Source: Pseudomonadota bacterium (lineage in GTDB: Bacteria > Pseudomonadota > Gammaproteobacteria > Pseudomonadales > Azotimanducaceae). Taken from it: a stretch of DNA of 64,000 nt. Positions 9,110-17,501 of the stretch are shown here, one piece after another. Each line of letters opens with the position of its first letter. Positions within the stretch are counted from its first letter, which is position 1. The position numbers were made by a program, and so were the translations under genes. The stretch is from contig JAQBUI010000011.1 in NCBI GenBank assembly GCA_027624035.1, positions 1 through 64,000 of the forward strand. Reading direction: 5' to 3'. Under the pieces are notes generated by a model. It did not search any database, was not told the origin of the DNA, and was given only the letters and a program-made list of their open reading frames with translations.

Positions 9110-9580
9110 ATGGCAAAAGAGACATCCAGAGGGACCATCGCTCTCAACAAGAAGGCGAAGTTCGAATACCACCTTCATGACCGGTTTGAAGCCGGTGTGG
9201 AACTTGAAGGATGGGAAGTCAAGGCGATGCGTGCCGGCAAGGCGCAGCTGACGGACACCTACGTGCTGCTAAAAGACGGTGAAGCCTTTCTGCTGGGTTG
9301 CCACATCACGCCACTGAATACGACTTTTGCCCAGACCACCGCCGACCCCCAGAGAACCCGCCGCCTGTTGCTGCACCGACGTGAACTGTCAAAACTGTTC
9401 GGTGCTACCCAGCAAAAGGGCCAGACCTGTATCCCCATCGCACTGTACTGGAAGGGCAGCCGCGTCAAGTGCGAAATCGCGCTGGCCACCGGCAAAAAGG
9501 AATTCGACAAGCGGGCCACGATCAAGGACCGGGACTGGAAGCTGGACAAGGAACGGGTCATGAAGGCCCATAATCAGTAA
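9110..9580 (+). CDS. smpB: SsrA-binding protein SmpB
   Basis: Partner of tmRNA in trans-translation rescue of stalled ribosomes. The 156-residue protein starts [20 protein letters not shown] and has the family landmarks [24 protein letters not shown]-like [20 protein letters not shown] and a C-terminal basic tail ([20 protein letters not shown]). AGGAG lies 4 bases before the ATG. It is directly upstream of the ssrA gene on the same strand, separated by the repeat pair at 9599-9750. Confidence 0.98.
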   Translation: MAKETSRGTIALNKKAKFEYHLHDRFEAGVELEGWEVKAMRAGKAQLTDTYVLLKDGEAFLLGCHITPLNTTFAQTTADPQRTRRLLLHRRELSKLFGATQQKGQTCIPIALYWKGSRVKCEIALATGKKEFDKRATIKDRDWKLDKERVMKAHNQ

Positions 9581-9598
9581 CGGTCTGATGTTTTCTGG

Positions 9599-9750
9599 CA
9601 GCCATGAGCGTGCCTGGGTTGGCACTGTGGTCGTGCTGGATTTTTCCGGACGGCACAGCGTGCGGCCAGAACTTCCATGAACGCCTTGAACTTGCCAGGA
9701 CCAGGCACCTGTCGCTGACGCTGGCACCTCGTATTGGTGAATTCCATGAA
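9599..9750 (+). repeat. Tandem pair of dispersed intergenic repeat, locus 2 (smpB-ssrA)
   Basis: Copy 1 (9599-9681) starts CAGCCATGAGCGTGCC and closes a hairpin GTGCC/GGCAC with a 6-base loop, then has GTCGTGC and ends ACTTCCATGAA. Copy 2 (9682-9750) is shorter, starting CGCCTTGAACTTGCC and ending ACCTCGTATTGGTGAATTCC plus ATGAA. It is the same unit as at 7046, 18252 and 51053, in the same orientation, here in the gap between smpB and ssrA. Confidence 0.75.
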
Positions 9751-9864
9751 ACCATCGGGCCAAACTCGTGGCGGAAGTTTCCAGGCCGCACGATTTTTCT
9801 CTTTCCCCATTGAAACTTCTTGGCGCAGCCACCATCTAATCAGTTAAGCTACATCGTTCCAAAG

Positions 9865-10247
<383 letters not shown>

Positions 10248-10260
10248 CTAAAAGAGACAG

Positions 10261-10305
10261 ACCCGTCCACCCACCACGTTCGGTTATTGGGCGGGTTTTG
10301 TTTTT
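10261..10305 (+). terminator. Rho-independent terminator of ssrA
   Basis: The stem ACCCGTCCA (10261-10269) pairs with TGGGCGGGT (10288-10296), with one G-U pair. It is followed by the T-rich stretch TTTGTTTTT up to about 10305. It lies 15 bases after the tmRNA CCA end. Confidence 0.75.
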
Positions 10306-10787
10306 CTGTGTATTGTCAGCGACTTACGTCGCTTTCAGGGGGATCGGCGCTGCCGCCCCGATCACTCCCGTTTCGGGAAATCCGTCATATCCCGCTTCTC
10401 TTTCGCCTCAAAATTCTACGCATTCTTACCCCCCATTCTCCGGACCTCGTCCGGTTTCCTGCATTTTTTCCTGCAACCGCTGCTCGGCGATCTCGTCGGC
10501 AAACTGGTTGGTACTCTTCATGATTCCGTCAAACAGATCGTTGATGTCCATGGCTGGTCGCTCCTCGTTTTGCCCTTACTTACCGGAGAGACGGAAAAAG
10601 TGTCGGGCGGTGGCTGAAATTTTTTCCGTGCTGGCTTTCTGAGGGGTTACTTACCGGGAGGCGGTGGGTTGTGTCGGAAAAATCCCGCAACTGGCCAGAT
10701 TTCCGTTTTCTTCTTGTCTTTATGGGTGGCCAGGGTTAGCTTTCTTTATCATTTTTTCACTACGAATCTCTTCTGAACGGTGAGGTC
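10306..10787. other. Gene-poor gap between ssrA terminator and island
   Basis: About 480 bases without a clear gene. It holds two direct copies of the motif TTACTTACCGG (around 10576 and 10647) and one possible small ORF on the minus strand (10426-10551, listed separately). No integrase, tRNA or recognisable att repeat of the tmRNA 3' end was seen. Confidence 0.5.
10426..10551 (-). CDS. Possible small protein, 41 residues
   Basis: ATG at 10551 preceded by GGAG with 8-base spacing, reading MDINDLFDGIMKSTNQFADE and ending GRGPENGG. It is acidic at the N-terminus and helical in appearance, with no family recognised. It is too short to judge by composition alone. It could be a leftover of a longer gene, or noise in the gap behind ssrA. 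Confidence 0.25.
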   Translation of the reverse strand: MDINDLFDGIMKSTNQFADEIAEQRLQEKMQETGRGPENGG

Positions 10788-11000
10788 ATGGACAAAATCG
10801 ACAAATGGCTGACCATTGATGAGCTGGCGGGCTACATCAAGATGAGCCGGACCAAGCTTTACGGCATGGCCCAGCGTGGCGAGGTTCCCGCCTCCAAGAT
10901 CGGCAACCAGTGGCGTTTCGACCGGGAGGAGATCGATCAGTGGATGAAGGCGCACGCGACCGGAAATGTCGGATCTGACAATAAGGACAAGAAGCAATGA
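10788..11000 (+). CDS. Excisionase-type helix-turn-helix DNA-binding protein
   Basis: 70-residue protein with a MerR/excisionase-like helix-turn-helix: WLTIDELAGYIKMSRTKLYG followed by VPASKIGNQWRFDREEIDQW. Proteins of this type are often found as the first gene of type I restriction loci, and this one overlaps the hsdM remnant by ATGA (10997-11000). It may have been the control protein of that operon. It is intact although the enzyme genes behind it are broken. Confidence 0.8.
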   Translation: MDKIDKWLTIDELAGYIKMSRTKLYGMAQRGEVPASKIGNQWRFDREEIDQWMKAHATGNVGSDNKDKKQ

Positions 11001-11167
11001 AAGGTGAAACCCACAGCCAACTGGCCAACTTCATCTGGTCCATCTGCAATCTGCTGCGCGGCTCCTACAAGCGCAACGAGTACCGCAAGGTCATCCTGCC
11101 GCTGACGGTTCTGCGCCGCTTCATTCTCAATTATCCATTGTCCCTTCTCAATTTCACCCCGCCGTGA
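10997..11167 (+). pseudogene. hsdM: N-terminal stub of type I restriction methyltransferase HsdM
   Basis: Starts MKGETHSQLANFIWSICNLL and continues through RNEYRKVILPLTVLRRF, the conserved HsdM N-terminus. From about residue 43 the homology stops; the frame then reads unrelated residues to a TGA at 11165. The whole catalytic methylase domain (NPPY motif) and any hsdS are missing. Near the break there is a direct repeat TTCTCAATT at about 11132 and 11146, possibly a deletion scar. Confidence 0.75.
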
Positions 11168-11201
11168 CCGGCATCAGAGAAGCACGGAGGAAGGGGGCTG
11201 T

Positions 11202-12335
11202 ATGAAATTCGAGACATTCAAGGCCGGTCGCTGGCAGCCGCGCTACCAGTACAAAAGCTTCGAACCGGTGCCGGTCAACCACGAGTGGACCTGGGAAGAC
11301 CCCACCATCAACAGCCTGCTGGAGCAGGCCACCCGCGCCCTTGGGGAGCTGAATGCCTTCTCCCTGATCGTGCCGGACATCGACCTGTTCATCGAGATGC
11401 ACGTGGTCAAGGAGGCGCAGACCTCCAGCAAGATCGAGGGCACCCAGACCGGCATCGACGAGGCGCTGATGCCGGAAGAGCAGATCCGGCCGGAGAAGCG
11501 CGACGACTGGCGCGAGGTGCGCAATTACATCGACGCGGTGAATACGGCCATCGCTGAATTGCAGACCCTGCCGCTCTCCAACCGGCTGCTGAAACAGACC
11601 CACGCCATCCTGATGCGGGGGGTGCGCGGCGAGCACAAGCAGCCGGGCGAATTCCGCGCCAGCCAGAACTGGATCGGCGGCTCCAATCTGAACGATGCCA
11701 GCTTTATCCCGCCCCACCATGACGGGGTGCCGGCGCTGATGGGCGATCTGGAGAAGTTCTGGCATAACGAGGAGGTCGTGGTGCCGCACCTGATCCGCGT
11801 CGCCATCAGCCACTACCAGTTCGAGACCATCCACCCGTTTCTGGACGGTAACGGTCGTATCGGCCGCCTGCTGATCCCGCTCTATCTGGTCAGTCACGGC
11901 CTGTTGGCCAAGCCGTCGCTCTATCTGTCCGACTTCTTCGAACGCAACCGGGCCAGCTACTACGACGCCCTGATGCGGGTGCGCGTCAGCAATGACCTGA
12001 TCCACTGGGTGCGGTTCTTCCTGAGCGGCGTGGCCCAGACGGCGACCAAGGGGCGGGATGTGTTCCGCCAGATCCTGGCCCTGCGCACCGAGGCCGAACA
12101 GGCCACCATGGACCTCGGTAAACGGGCGGCCACTGCCCGCCGGTCCCTCAATGTGCTTTACCGCAAGCCCATCCTGGACGCATCGGATCTGGAAAAGGCG
12201 CTTGAGATCAGCACGCCAACGGCCAATAGGCTTATCAACACCTTGATCGAAAAAGGGATTCTGGTTGAGGTGACCGGCCAGCAGCGCGGCCGGGTCTATG
12301 CCTTCGATCGTTACCTTAAGCTCTTCCTTAGTTAA
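11202..12335 (+). CDS. Fic family protein (class II, with C-terminal winged helix)
   Basis: 377 residues, intact. The Fic/DOC catalytic motif HPFLDGNGRIGR is near residues 208-219, matching HPFx(D/E)GNGRxxR for nucleotide (usually AMP) transfer onto a target hydroxyl. An N-terminal inhibitory helix motif SSKIEG near residue 75 fits the (S/T)xxxE(G/N) rule, so activity is expected to be self-restrained. The C-terminus holds a winged-helix-like segment (LEKALEISTPTANRLINTLI). It sits between the hsdM and hsdR remnants, as in many type I restriction loci. The target is unknown. Confidence 0.9.
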   Translation: MKFETFKAGRWQPRYQYKSFEPVPVNHEWTWEDPTINSLLEQATRALGELNAFSLIVPDIDLFIEMHVVKEAQTSSKIEGTQTGIDEALMPEEQIRPEKRDDWREVRNYIDAVNTAIAELQTLPLSNRLLKQTHAILMRGVRGEHKQPGEFRASQNWIGGSNLNDASFIPPHHDGVPALMGDLEKFWHNEEVVVPHLIRVAISHYQFETIHPFLDGNGRIGRLLIPLYLVSHGLLAKPSLYLSDFFERNRASYYDALMRVRVSNDLIHWVRFFLSGVAQTATKGRDVFRQILALRTEAEQATMDLGKRAATARRSLNVLYRKPILDASDLEKALEISTPTANRLINTLIEKGILVEVTGQQRGRVYAFDRYLKLFLS

Positions 12336-12360
12336 AGAAAATGCGTTTTCTTTAACTAAG
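12327..12360. repeat. Perfect 15-bp inverted repeat at the end of the Fic gene
   Basis: CTTAGTTAAAGAAAA (12327-12341), loop TGCG, then the exact reverse complement (12346-12360). It overlaps the TAA stop (12333-12335) and lies 34 bases upstream of the hsdR remnant. The stem is A/T-rich with no G/C core, so it is atypical for an intrinsic terminator. A protein-binding operator for the Fic winged helix, or a deletion scar, is also possible. Confidence 0.7.
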
Positions 12361-12394
12361 GCCGCCCGCAAGTAAAAGAAACTGGAAGGAAGCC

Positions 12395-13195
12395 ATGCCC
12401 CAGACCACCGAAAAAGCCTTCGAATCCTACGTGGAGCAGATGCTGCTGGCCAAGGGCTGGCAGCCGGGCAATGTGAGCGGCTGGGACCGGGAGCGGGCGC
12501 TCTTCCCGCAGGCGATCACCGACTTTATCACCGCCACCCAGCCGCAACTGTGGGAGGCGATGCGCACCCAGCACGGGGCGCAGCTGGAGGCGATGCTGCT
12601 TTCCACCCTGGTCAAGGAGTTGGCCATCAAGGGCTCGCTGCATGTGCTGCGCCACGGCTTCAAGTTCTACGGCAAGACCTTCCGCCTGGCCTACTTCAAG
12701 CCCGCTCATGGTCTGAATGAAGAGGTGTTGGCGCAGTACCGGGCCAACCGGCTCACCGTCACCCGGCAGGCGCCCGGTCATCCGGGCGATCATTCCACCG
12801 TCGATCTGGTCTTTGCCGTCAACAGCCTGCCGGTGGCGACCTGCGAGCTGAAAAACCCCTGGACCGGCCAGAGCTGGCGCAACCCGGTGCACATGACCAC
12901 CCTGCTGGCCGGGGGCAAGACCTTCTTTCTGCCCTTCAATCGCGGCAGCCACCCCGGCGAGGTGCAGTGCGGCGCGGGCAACCCGCAGCACCCTTCCGGC
13001 TACCGCAGCGGCTATTTCTGGGAAGAGGTGCTGGAGCGCGAGAGTTTCCTCGACATCCTCGGCCACTTCGTCTTCATCGAGAAGAAGGAGGAAAAAGTTG
13101 AAGACGGCAAAGGCGGCAGTCGCATGGTGACCCGGGAGGCGATGATCTTCCCCCGTTACCACCAGCTCGACGCCACCCGCAAACTGATCCATGCA
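12395..13195 (+). pseudogene. hsdR: Type I restriction enzyme HsdR, N-terminal fragment
   Basis: The N-terminal endonuclease domain of about 265 residues is readable: MPQTTEKAFESYVEQMLLAK, then the PD-(D/E)xK nuclease core with D near 135 and ELK near 150 (VATCELKNPW). It ends at PRYHQLDATRKLIHA, immediately before where the Walker A motif of the translocase would follow. At about 13190-13198 the sequence jumps, out of frame, to the HsdR C-terminus (next feature). The motor domains are deleted, so no restriction activity is expected. Confidence 0.85.
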
Positions 13196-13197
13196 AG

Positions 13198-13443
13198 GAG
13201 AAGGCCGCTAATACCCCGGAAGTCGTCCGCCTGCGTCAGGCCAACACCTTCGACAAATTCCAGTTGGGCCTGCGTCAGATGCTGGAAGACCTGATGATTC
13301 AGCGCATGAGCGAGAACGACAAGATCGTCTCGCGCTACATGGATGACAAGGCCTTCGAGGATGCAGCGTTTGCGGTGCTTTCGAAGGTGATTTACGACAC
13401 CATCCCGGCAACGGATGCGGTGGATTATGGTGGTGAGAGATGA
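13198..13443 (+). pseudogene. hsdR: Type I restriction enzyme HsdR, C-terminal fragment
   Basis: About 81 codons in a different frame from the preceding fragment, reading NTFDKFQLGLRQMLEDLMIQ and RYMDDKAFEDAAFAVLSK to TGA at 13441. It is recognisable as the helical C-terminal end of HsdR. Together with 12395-13195 it shows one large internal deletion plus a frameshift. Confidence 0.7.
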
Positions 13444-13592
13444 AAATTTTTCGGCCCTGGTTCAGCAACACCAACCGACGGAACCCCGCGATCACCCGTA
13501 TCGAAAAAACATCTTCTGTGTGGAATCGTGTTGAGCTGGGGCACTGCGCGACATGGTCTACGCCATTTCAATCAGCGAGGGAGGCAACATGA
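13440..13592 (+). CDS. Possible 50-residue ORF coupled to hsdR remnant and second Fic gene
   Basis: ATG overlaps the hsdR fragment stop (ATGA at 13440-13443), and its TGA overlaps the ATG of the next gene (ATGA at 13589-13592). It reads MKIFRPWFSNTNRRNPAITR and ends STPFQSAREAT. No family is recognised. The double stop-start overlap is what one expects of an operon member. Chance, or a fragment of a lost gene, cannot be excluded. Confidence 0.35.
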   Translation: MKIFRPWFSNTNRRNPAITRIEKTSSVWNRVELGHCATWSTPFQSAREAT

Positions 13593-14605
13593 AATATCAG
13601 CCACCCTACAGGATCACCCCGGCGATCGTGAATCTGGTCGCCGGGATTGGCGAAACCATCGGCCGCTACACCGTGCTGGCCGAACAGAACCTGACTCCGC
13701 GCCTGAGCCGAGAGAACCGCATTCGTACTATCCAGGCCTCGCTGGCCATCGAGAACAACACGCTCACCCTTGAACAGGTGACCGCCGTGATCGAGGGCAA
13801 ACGGGTGTTGGGGCACCCGCGCGAGATTCAGGAGGTGCGTAACGCCTTTGCGACCTACGAGGCCATGGAGGACTGGGACACCAGTGCTGAAAAGGATCTG
13901 TTGGCGGCACACGAGTTGTTAATGCGTGGGCTGGTGGATGAAACGGGTCAATATCGATCCGGTGGGGTCGGCATCTTCCGGGGAGAGCAGTTGGTCCACA
14001 CGGCTCCCCCTGCTGAACGCGTGCCCAGGCTGATGACGGATCTACTGGATTGGCTGGAAAACACCAACGAGCATCCCTTGGTGGCCAGTTGTATTTTTCA
14101 CTACGAGTTCGAATTCATCCACCCCTTTGCTGACGGCAACGGCCGCATGGGTCGATTGTGGCAAACCCTGATTCTCCGGAACTGGAAGCCGCTGCTGGCC
14201 TACCTGCCGGTGGAGACCGTGATCCGTGATCGCCAGGAAGATTATTATCGGGTACTCGAGGTGGCCGACAGCCATGCGGATGCCACCCCTTTTGTCGAGT
14301 TCATGCTAGGGGCGTTGCACGATGCCGTGCGCGAGGCTGTGTCGACCGACTATGTAAGCGACCAAGTAACCGACCAAGTAGTGGCATTGATCCGTGCAAT
14401 TGGGAGCGGCGAGCCGGGTAGCAACGATTTGATGCAGGCTTTGGGTTTGTCACACCGGCCCACGTTCCGGAACAACTACCTCAACCCGGCCATGGAAGAC
14501 GAATGGATCGAACGTACCCAACCCGATTCCCCGCGCAGCCCGACTCAGCGCTATCGGCTGACCGGTAAAGGCCATCGTTGGCTGCAACACCATGCCGACG
14601 AGTAG
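13589..14605 (+). CDS. Second Fic family protein (class II)
   Basis: 338 residues from the ATG at 13589, which has GAGGGAGG upstream; an ATG at 13553 is also open. The catalytic motif HPFADGNGRMGR is complete and the inhibitory motif SLAIEN matches the class II rule. After the core there is a short repeat, SDQVTDQV (12-base repeats at 14357-14384), then a winged-helix-like C-terminus ending RYRLTGKGHRWLQHHADE. It is only distantly similar to the Fic protein at 11202. It is intact in an otherwise decayed island. Substrate unknown. Confidence 0.9.
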   Translation: MKYQPPYRITPAIVNLVAGIGETIGRYTVLAEQNLTPRLSRENRIRTIQASLAIENNTLTLEQVTAVIEGKRVLGHPREIQEVRNAFATYEAMEDWDTSAEKDLLAAHELLMRGLVDETGQYRSGGVGIFRGEQLVHTAPPAERVPRLMTDLLDWLENTNEHPLVASCIFHYEFEFIHPFADGNGRMGRLWQTLILRNWKPLLAYLPVETVIRDRQEDYYRVLEVADSHADATPFVEFMLGALHDAVREAVSTDYVSDQVTDQVVALIRAIGSGEPGSNDLMQALGLSHRPTFRNNYLNPAMEDEWIERTQPDSPRSPTQRYRLTGKGHRWLQHHADE

Positions 14606-14689
14606 CAGAGGGATACTTAAGACAAACTCGCACATGGCATGTGACAATCAGACCACGGCATATCAGGTCGATGGAGGGATTCACAAGAG

Positions 14690-16089
14690 ATGGTACCGGA
14701 TGGTGAAGAAGATGAACTGCGACGTTTGCGCGAGGAGAACGGCCGCCTCAAGGCACTGCTGATCCAGCACGGTATCGCCTGGGACGAACCGTCCATCCCT
14801 GAACCCGTCCCCGCCCCAACCGACTCCACACCAACCGAAACCCATTTCACTACCGACGACAAGATTGCCCTGTTCCGCCGCCTGTTTCGTGGGCGCGAGG
14901 ATGTCTACCCACAACGCTGGGAGTCGGCCAAGGGCAAATCCGGCTATTCAACGGCCTGCGGCAATGAGTGGAAGCCCGGCGTCTGCCACAAGCCAAAGAT
15001 CAAGTGTGGCGATTGCTCCCAGCGCCTGATGCTGCCGGCGACCGACCGGGTGATCTACAACCACCTGGCCGGAAACCAAACCATCGGCGTCTATCCTCTA
15101 TTAGCAGATGATAGCTGCTACCTTCTGGCGGCCGATTTTGACGACGCCGGACTGGCGGGAGGACGCAAAGGCTTTTCTCCAATCCTGCAGGGAGCTTGGC
15201 ATCCCGGCGGCGCTGGAGATTTCCCGTTCCGGCAACGGCGCTCACGCGTGGATCTTTTTTGCCGAGCCGGTTCCGGCCCGCGAGGCCCGACTGCTTGGGG
15301 CCGCACTGATCAGCCACACCTGTCAGCGTACACGGCAATTGTCACTAACCAGCTACGACAGATTGTTTCCCAACCAGGACACCATTCCCAAAGGTGGTTT
15401 CGGCAACCTGATCGCGCTGCCCCTGCAAAAGCAGCCGAGAGAATCAGGCCACAGTGTGTTTGTCGATGAACAGCTGCAACCCCACCCAGACCAGTGGGCC
15501 TTCCTAGCGTCCATCCGCCCCATGTCCCGACAGAACTTGGAAGATGCCAACTTGCGGGTCAACCGCGGCCACCACCCCCTGGATGTGGCCTTTGCTATTG
15601 CGGAAGAGGATCGAAAACCTTGGCAGCGACCATCACCTGTACCCGCCAGAATGGCCGGTCCACTACCAGAATCGCTGACCCTTGTGCTGGCCAACCAGAT
15701 TTTTATCGCCAAATCTGAGCTGCCACAGCCGCTGTCCAACCGTTTGATCCGTCTCGCCGCCTTCCAGAATCCCGAGTTCTACAAGGCCCAGACCATGCGC
15801 CTGCCGGTGTGGAACAAACCACGCATCATCGGCTGTGCTGAGAATTTCCCAGAGCATATCGGTCTGCCCCGTGGTTGTCTCGATGCGGTACTCGACTTGT
15901 TGCATGAGCGGACGCCTGCACCGGGAACACGCCGACAAGCAAGATGTGCGCATCTACGACTATGCCGAGACCGATCAGCCCCAGCTCGGCCGCATGTGGG
16001 ACAAACGCCAGCGTGGCTACCGGGCCATGGGGTACGAGATCAAACCGATGGAGACCATAGTTTTAGTAAGGGGCACGAACCTAAAATAA
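14690..16089 (+). pseudogene. Remnant of a TOTE conflict system primase/helicase gene
   Basis: Reads as an archaeo-eukaryotic-primase-type protein of TOTE conflict systems. A leucine-rich N-terminus (DELRRLREENGRLKALLIQH) leads to KIALFRRLFRGREDVYP, a zinc-type KIKCGDCSQRL, and the primase acidic motif AADFDD near residue 147. A frameshift at about 15150 moves to the next frame, which continues EISRSGNGAHAWIFFAEPVP and PKGGFGNLIALPLQ to DAVLDLL (about 15903). There the helicase domains are missing and only the last helicase segment remains (GRLHREHADKQDVRIYDYAE to MGYEIK). One frameshift plus one large internal deletion make it non-functional. Family assignment is by recognition of motifs, not by a search. 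Confidence 0.75.
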
Positions 16090-16635
16090 GACGAGCTACT
16101 ACTTTAGGTTTGCGGTTCCATCTCCAGCAGAAACCGCCAGACCGGTATTGCATGAATGGTGCCGAAACCCACGGGGATGGTTTCATCGGTGCGCCAGGTA
16201 ACGATGGTCCCCTCCGCCACCACAGCTCGACCATGGCTTTGGCGAGGGGGAGCTCGCTCTTCCTGGCCAGCGAGGCGCAGACCTGAACCAGCACGACGGC
16301 TCGTTTTTGTCCTGACACTGTCGGCAGCAGCGCGACAAGATGTCGCAGAGAGGCAATAAGACGGGAAGTTGGAGGGCGATTTCTGGTGTCCGGCCGGGCT
16401 GCAAACCTGTTACCCTCGTCCGGTGCTGAGAAATCGGGGAGGAAATCGCTTCCTTTGACATGAACCGCCGCCGGATGTCGGCTGGCATTATTGCTGATTT
16501 TATATCAATAGGTTACGGGGGAAGTTAAGGGCAGAGACTGTTTTGCGCCAGGTCGACGCACCCTCCAGAGAAAACACTTCCTGATGGGCCTCGGTGGAAC
16601 CTCGACGGCCGGTCCCGCAGAACAGGTCCGCATGT
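16090..16635. other. Gene-free gap with a possible degraded gene on the minus strand
   Basis: About 545 bases. On the minus strand, between about 16320 and 16105, two frames read protein-like sequence that would join with one frameshift: QKRAVVLVQVCASLARKSEL, then AEGTIVTWRTDETIPVGFGT and VWRFLLEMEPQT before a stop. I do not recognise the family. The rest (16330-16635) shows nothing convincing. Confidence 0.35.
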
Positions 16636-17061
16636 CTATAGGACAGATACGAAAGGATCAATGATGTCGATACCGCAGTTCTCGAAGTCGGGGACATTGC
16701 GGGTCGCAACTGCCAGATGGTTGAGACGAGCAATCGCGGCAATCTGCCCGTCGGGAACACTCATCGGTAGGCCGAGTTCCTTGCGCTCACCCATCAACCC
16801 ACCGTAGACGCGGGCAGCAGATTCATCATAGACAAGTATGCGTTGGTCAAAGGCCAAAGCGACGAATCGTTCGAATCGTTCTCTGAGCCCTGATCGACGT
16901 TTGCCATCAGGCAAAATATGCAGGCCGTATCCAATCTCGCCGATGGTAATCGCAGAAACGTAAAGCTTCTCCGAGTCCTGACCGTTCAGCCAGGCCACGA
17001 CAGATTCCGCCGGCCGCGTTTTCATCACCTCCGAGACGACGTTTGTGTCCAGCAGGATCAT
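16636..17061 (-). CDS. PIN-domain toxin, FitB/VapC type
   Basis: 141-residue PIN ribonuclease-like toxin. N-terminal MILLDTNVVSEVMK carries the first catalytic Asp; further acidic residues lie at ITIGEIGYG (about 45) and in VPDGQIAAIA (about 107). The C-terminus FENCGIDIIDPF is typical of FitB-like VapC proteins. It overlaps the upstream antitoxin gene by ATGA (17058-17061). Known members cleave tRNA or rRNA; the target here is unknown. Confidence 0.92.
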   Translation of the reverse strand: MILLDTNVVSEVMKTRPAESVVAWLNGQDSEKLYVSAITIGEIGYGLHILPDGKRRSGLRERFERFVALAFDQRILVYDESAARVYGGLMGERKELGLPMSVPDGQIAAIARLNHLAVATRNVPDFENCGIDIIDPFVSVL

Positions 17062-17291
17062 TCAGTCAGGTCCAGGGGTTCGTGCGGTATCCTTTCAGGC
17101 AGTTGCAGATCAACGCCGTGCTCCGGGCCAAAGATATGACGCGCGAGATCACCGAGGCGCTCCGGCGCACTGACCGCATCTCTTAGAATGCGGCGCGCCT
17201 CTTCCTCCATCGACACCCCATGCTTTGCGGCACGAATCCGCAAGCGCAACAGGGTTTCGTCGTCGAGCTTTCTGACACTCAAGCCAGCCAT
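17058..17291 (-). CDS. Antitoxin, FitA-like ribbon-helix-helix protein
   Basis: 77 residues from the ATG at 17291: MAGLSVRKLDDETLLRLRIR and AAKHGVSMEEEARRILRDAV are the ribbon-helix-helix of FitA-type antitoxins (FitA-like arc domain). The C-terminal tail LQLPERIPHEPLDLTE would wrap the PIN toxin. It is coupled to the toxin gene by a 4-base overlap. Two palindromes at 17330-17357 sit where an autoregulatory operator would be. Confidence 0.9.
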   Translation of the reverse strand: MAGLSVRKLDDETLLRLRIRAAKHGVSMEEEARRILRDAVSAPERLGDLARHIFGPEHGVDLQLPERIPHEPLDLTE

Positions 17292-17329
17292 GATGGGACT
17301 CCAGAAATCACAAGACCAAACCGGCAAAG

Positions 17330-17357
17330 ATGCTAGCATCCGCAGGCATTGCCTGCA
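17330..17357. promoter_or_regulatory. Palindromes upstream of the FitAB-like pair
   Basis: GATGCTAGCATC (17330-17341) is a perfect 12-base palindrome. GCAGGCATTGCCTGC (17343-17357) is a 7-base inverted repeat around one base. They are adjacent, about 40 bases upstream of the antitoxin start, a sensible site for binding of the toxin-antitoxin complex. Function is inferred from position. Confidence 0.45.
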
Positions 17358-17501
17358 ATCGCTAGCAACTGTCAGTCTTTGAAGCAGCGAGCAACTAAAA
17401 GAGCGATGAAAGGGGCCTGATCGCAGCAATATTGATCTGCCGAAGGGGATCTGGTGGTGTTTCTCGCGACTAACCAACATCCCAACAGATTGATTTATTT
17501 G

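Noticed and set aside
10287-10642. + strand ORFs of 78 and 114 codons after ssrA
   Set aside because: They begin inside the terminator, have no ribosome site and no protein-like composition.
11154-13192. Long minus-strand ORFs (405 and 278 codons) opposite the Fic and hsdR genes
   Set aside because: GC-rich antisense open frames; composition is His/Gln/Gly/Val-rich without domains, while the + strand encodes clear Fic and HsdR motifs.
15108-16286. 392-codon ORF as a separate intact gene
   Set aside because: Its start lies in the middle of the primase-like sequence and its end runs out of frame past the helicase deletion; it is the frameshifted middle of the TOTE remnant.
16183-16488. 101-codon minus-strand ORF as a gene
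   Set aside because: The start region has no ribosome site and the frame reads low-quality sequence; only the sub-segment noted in the gap looks protein-like.
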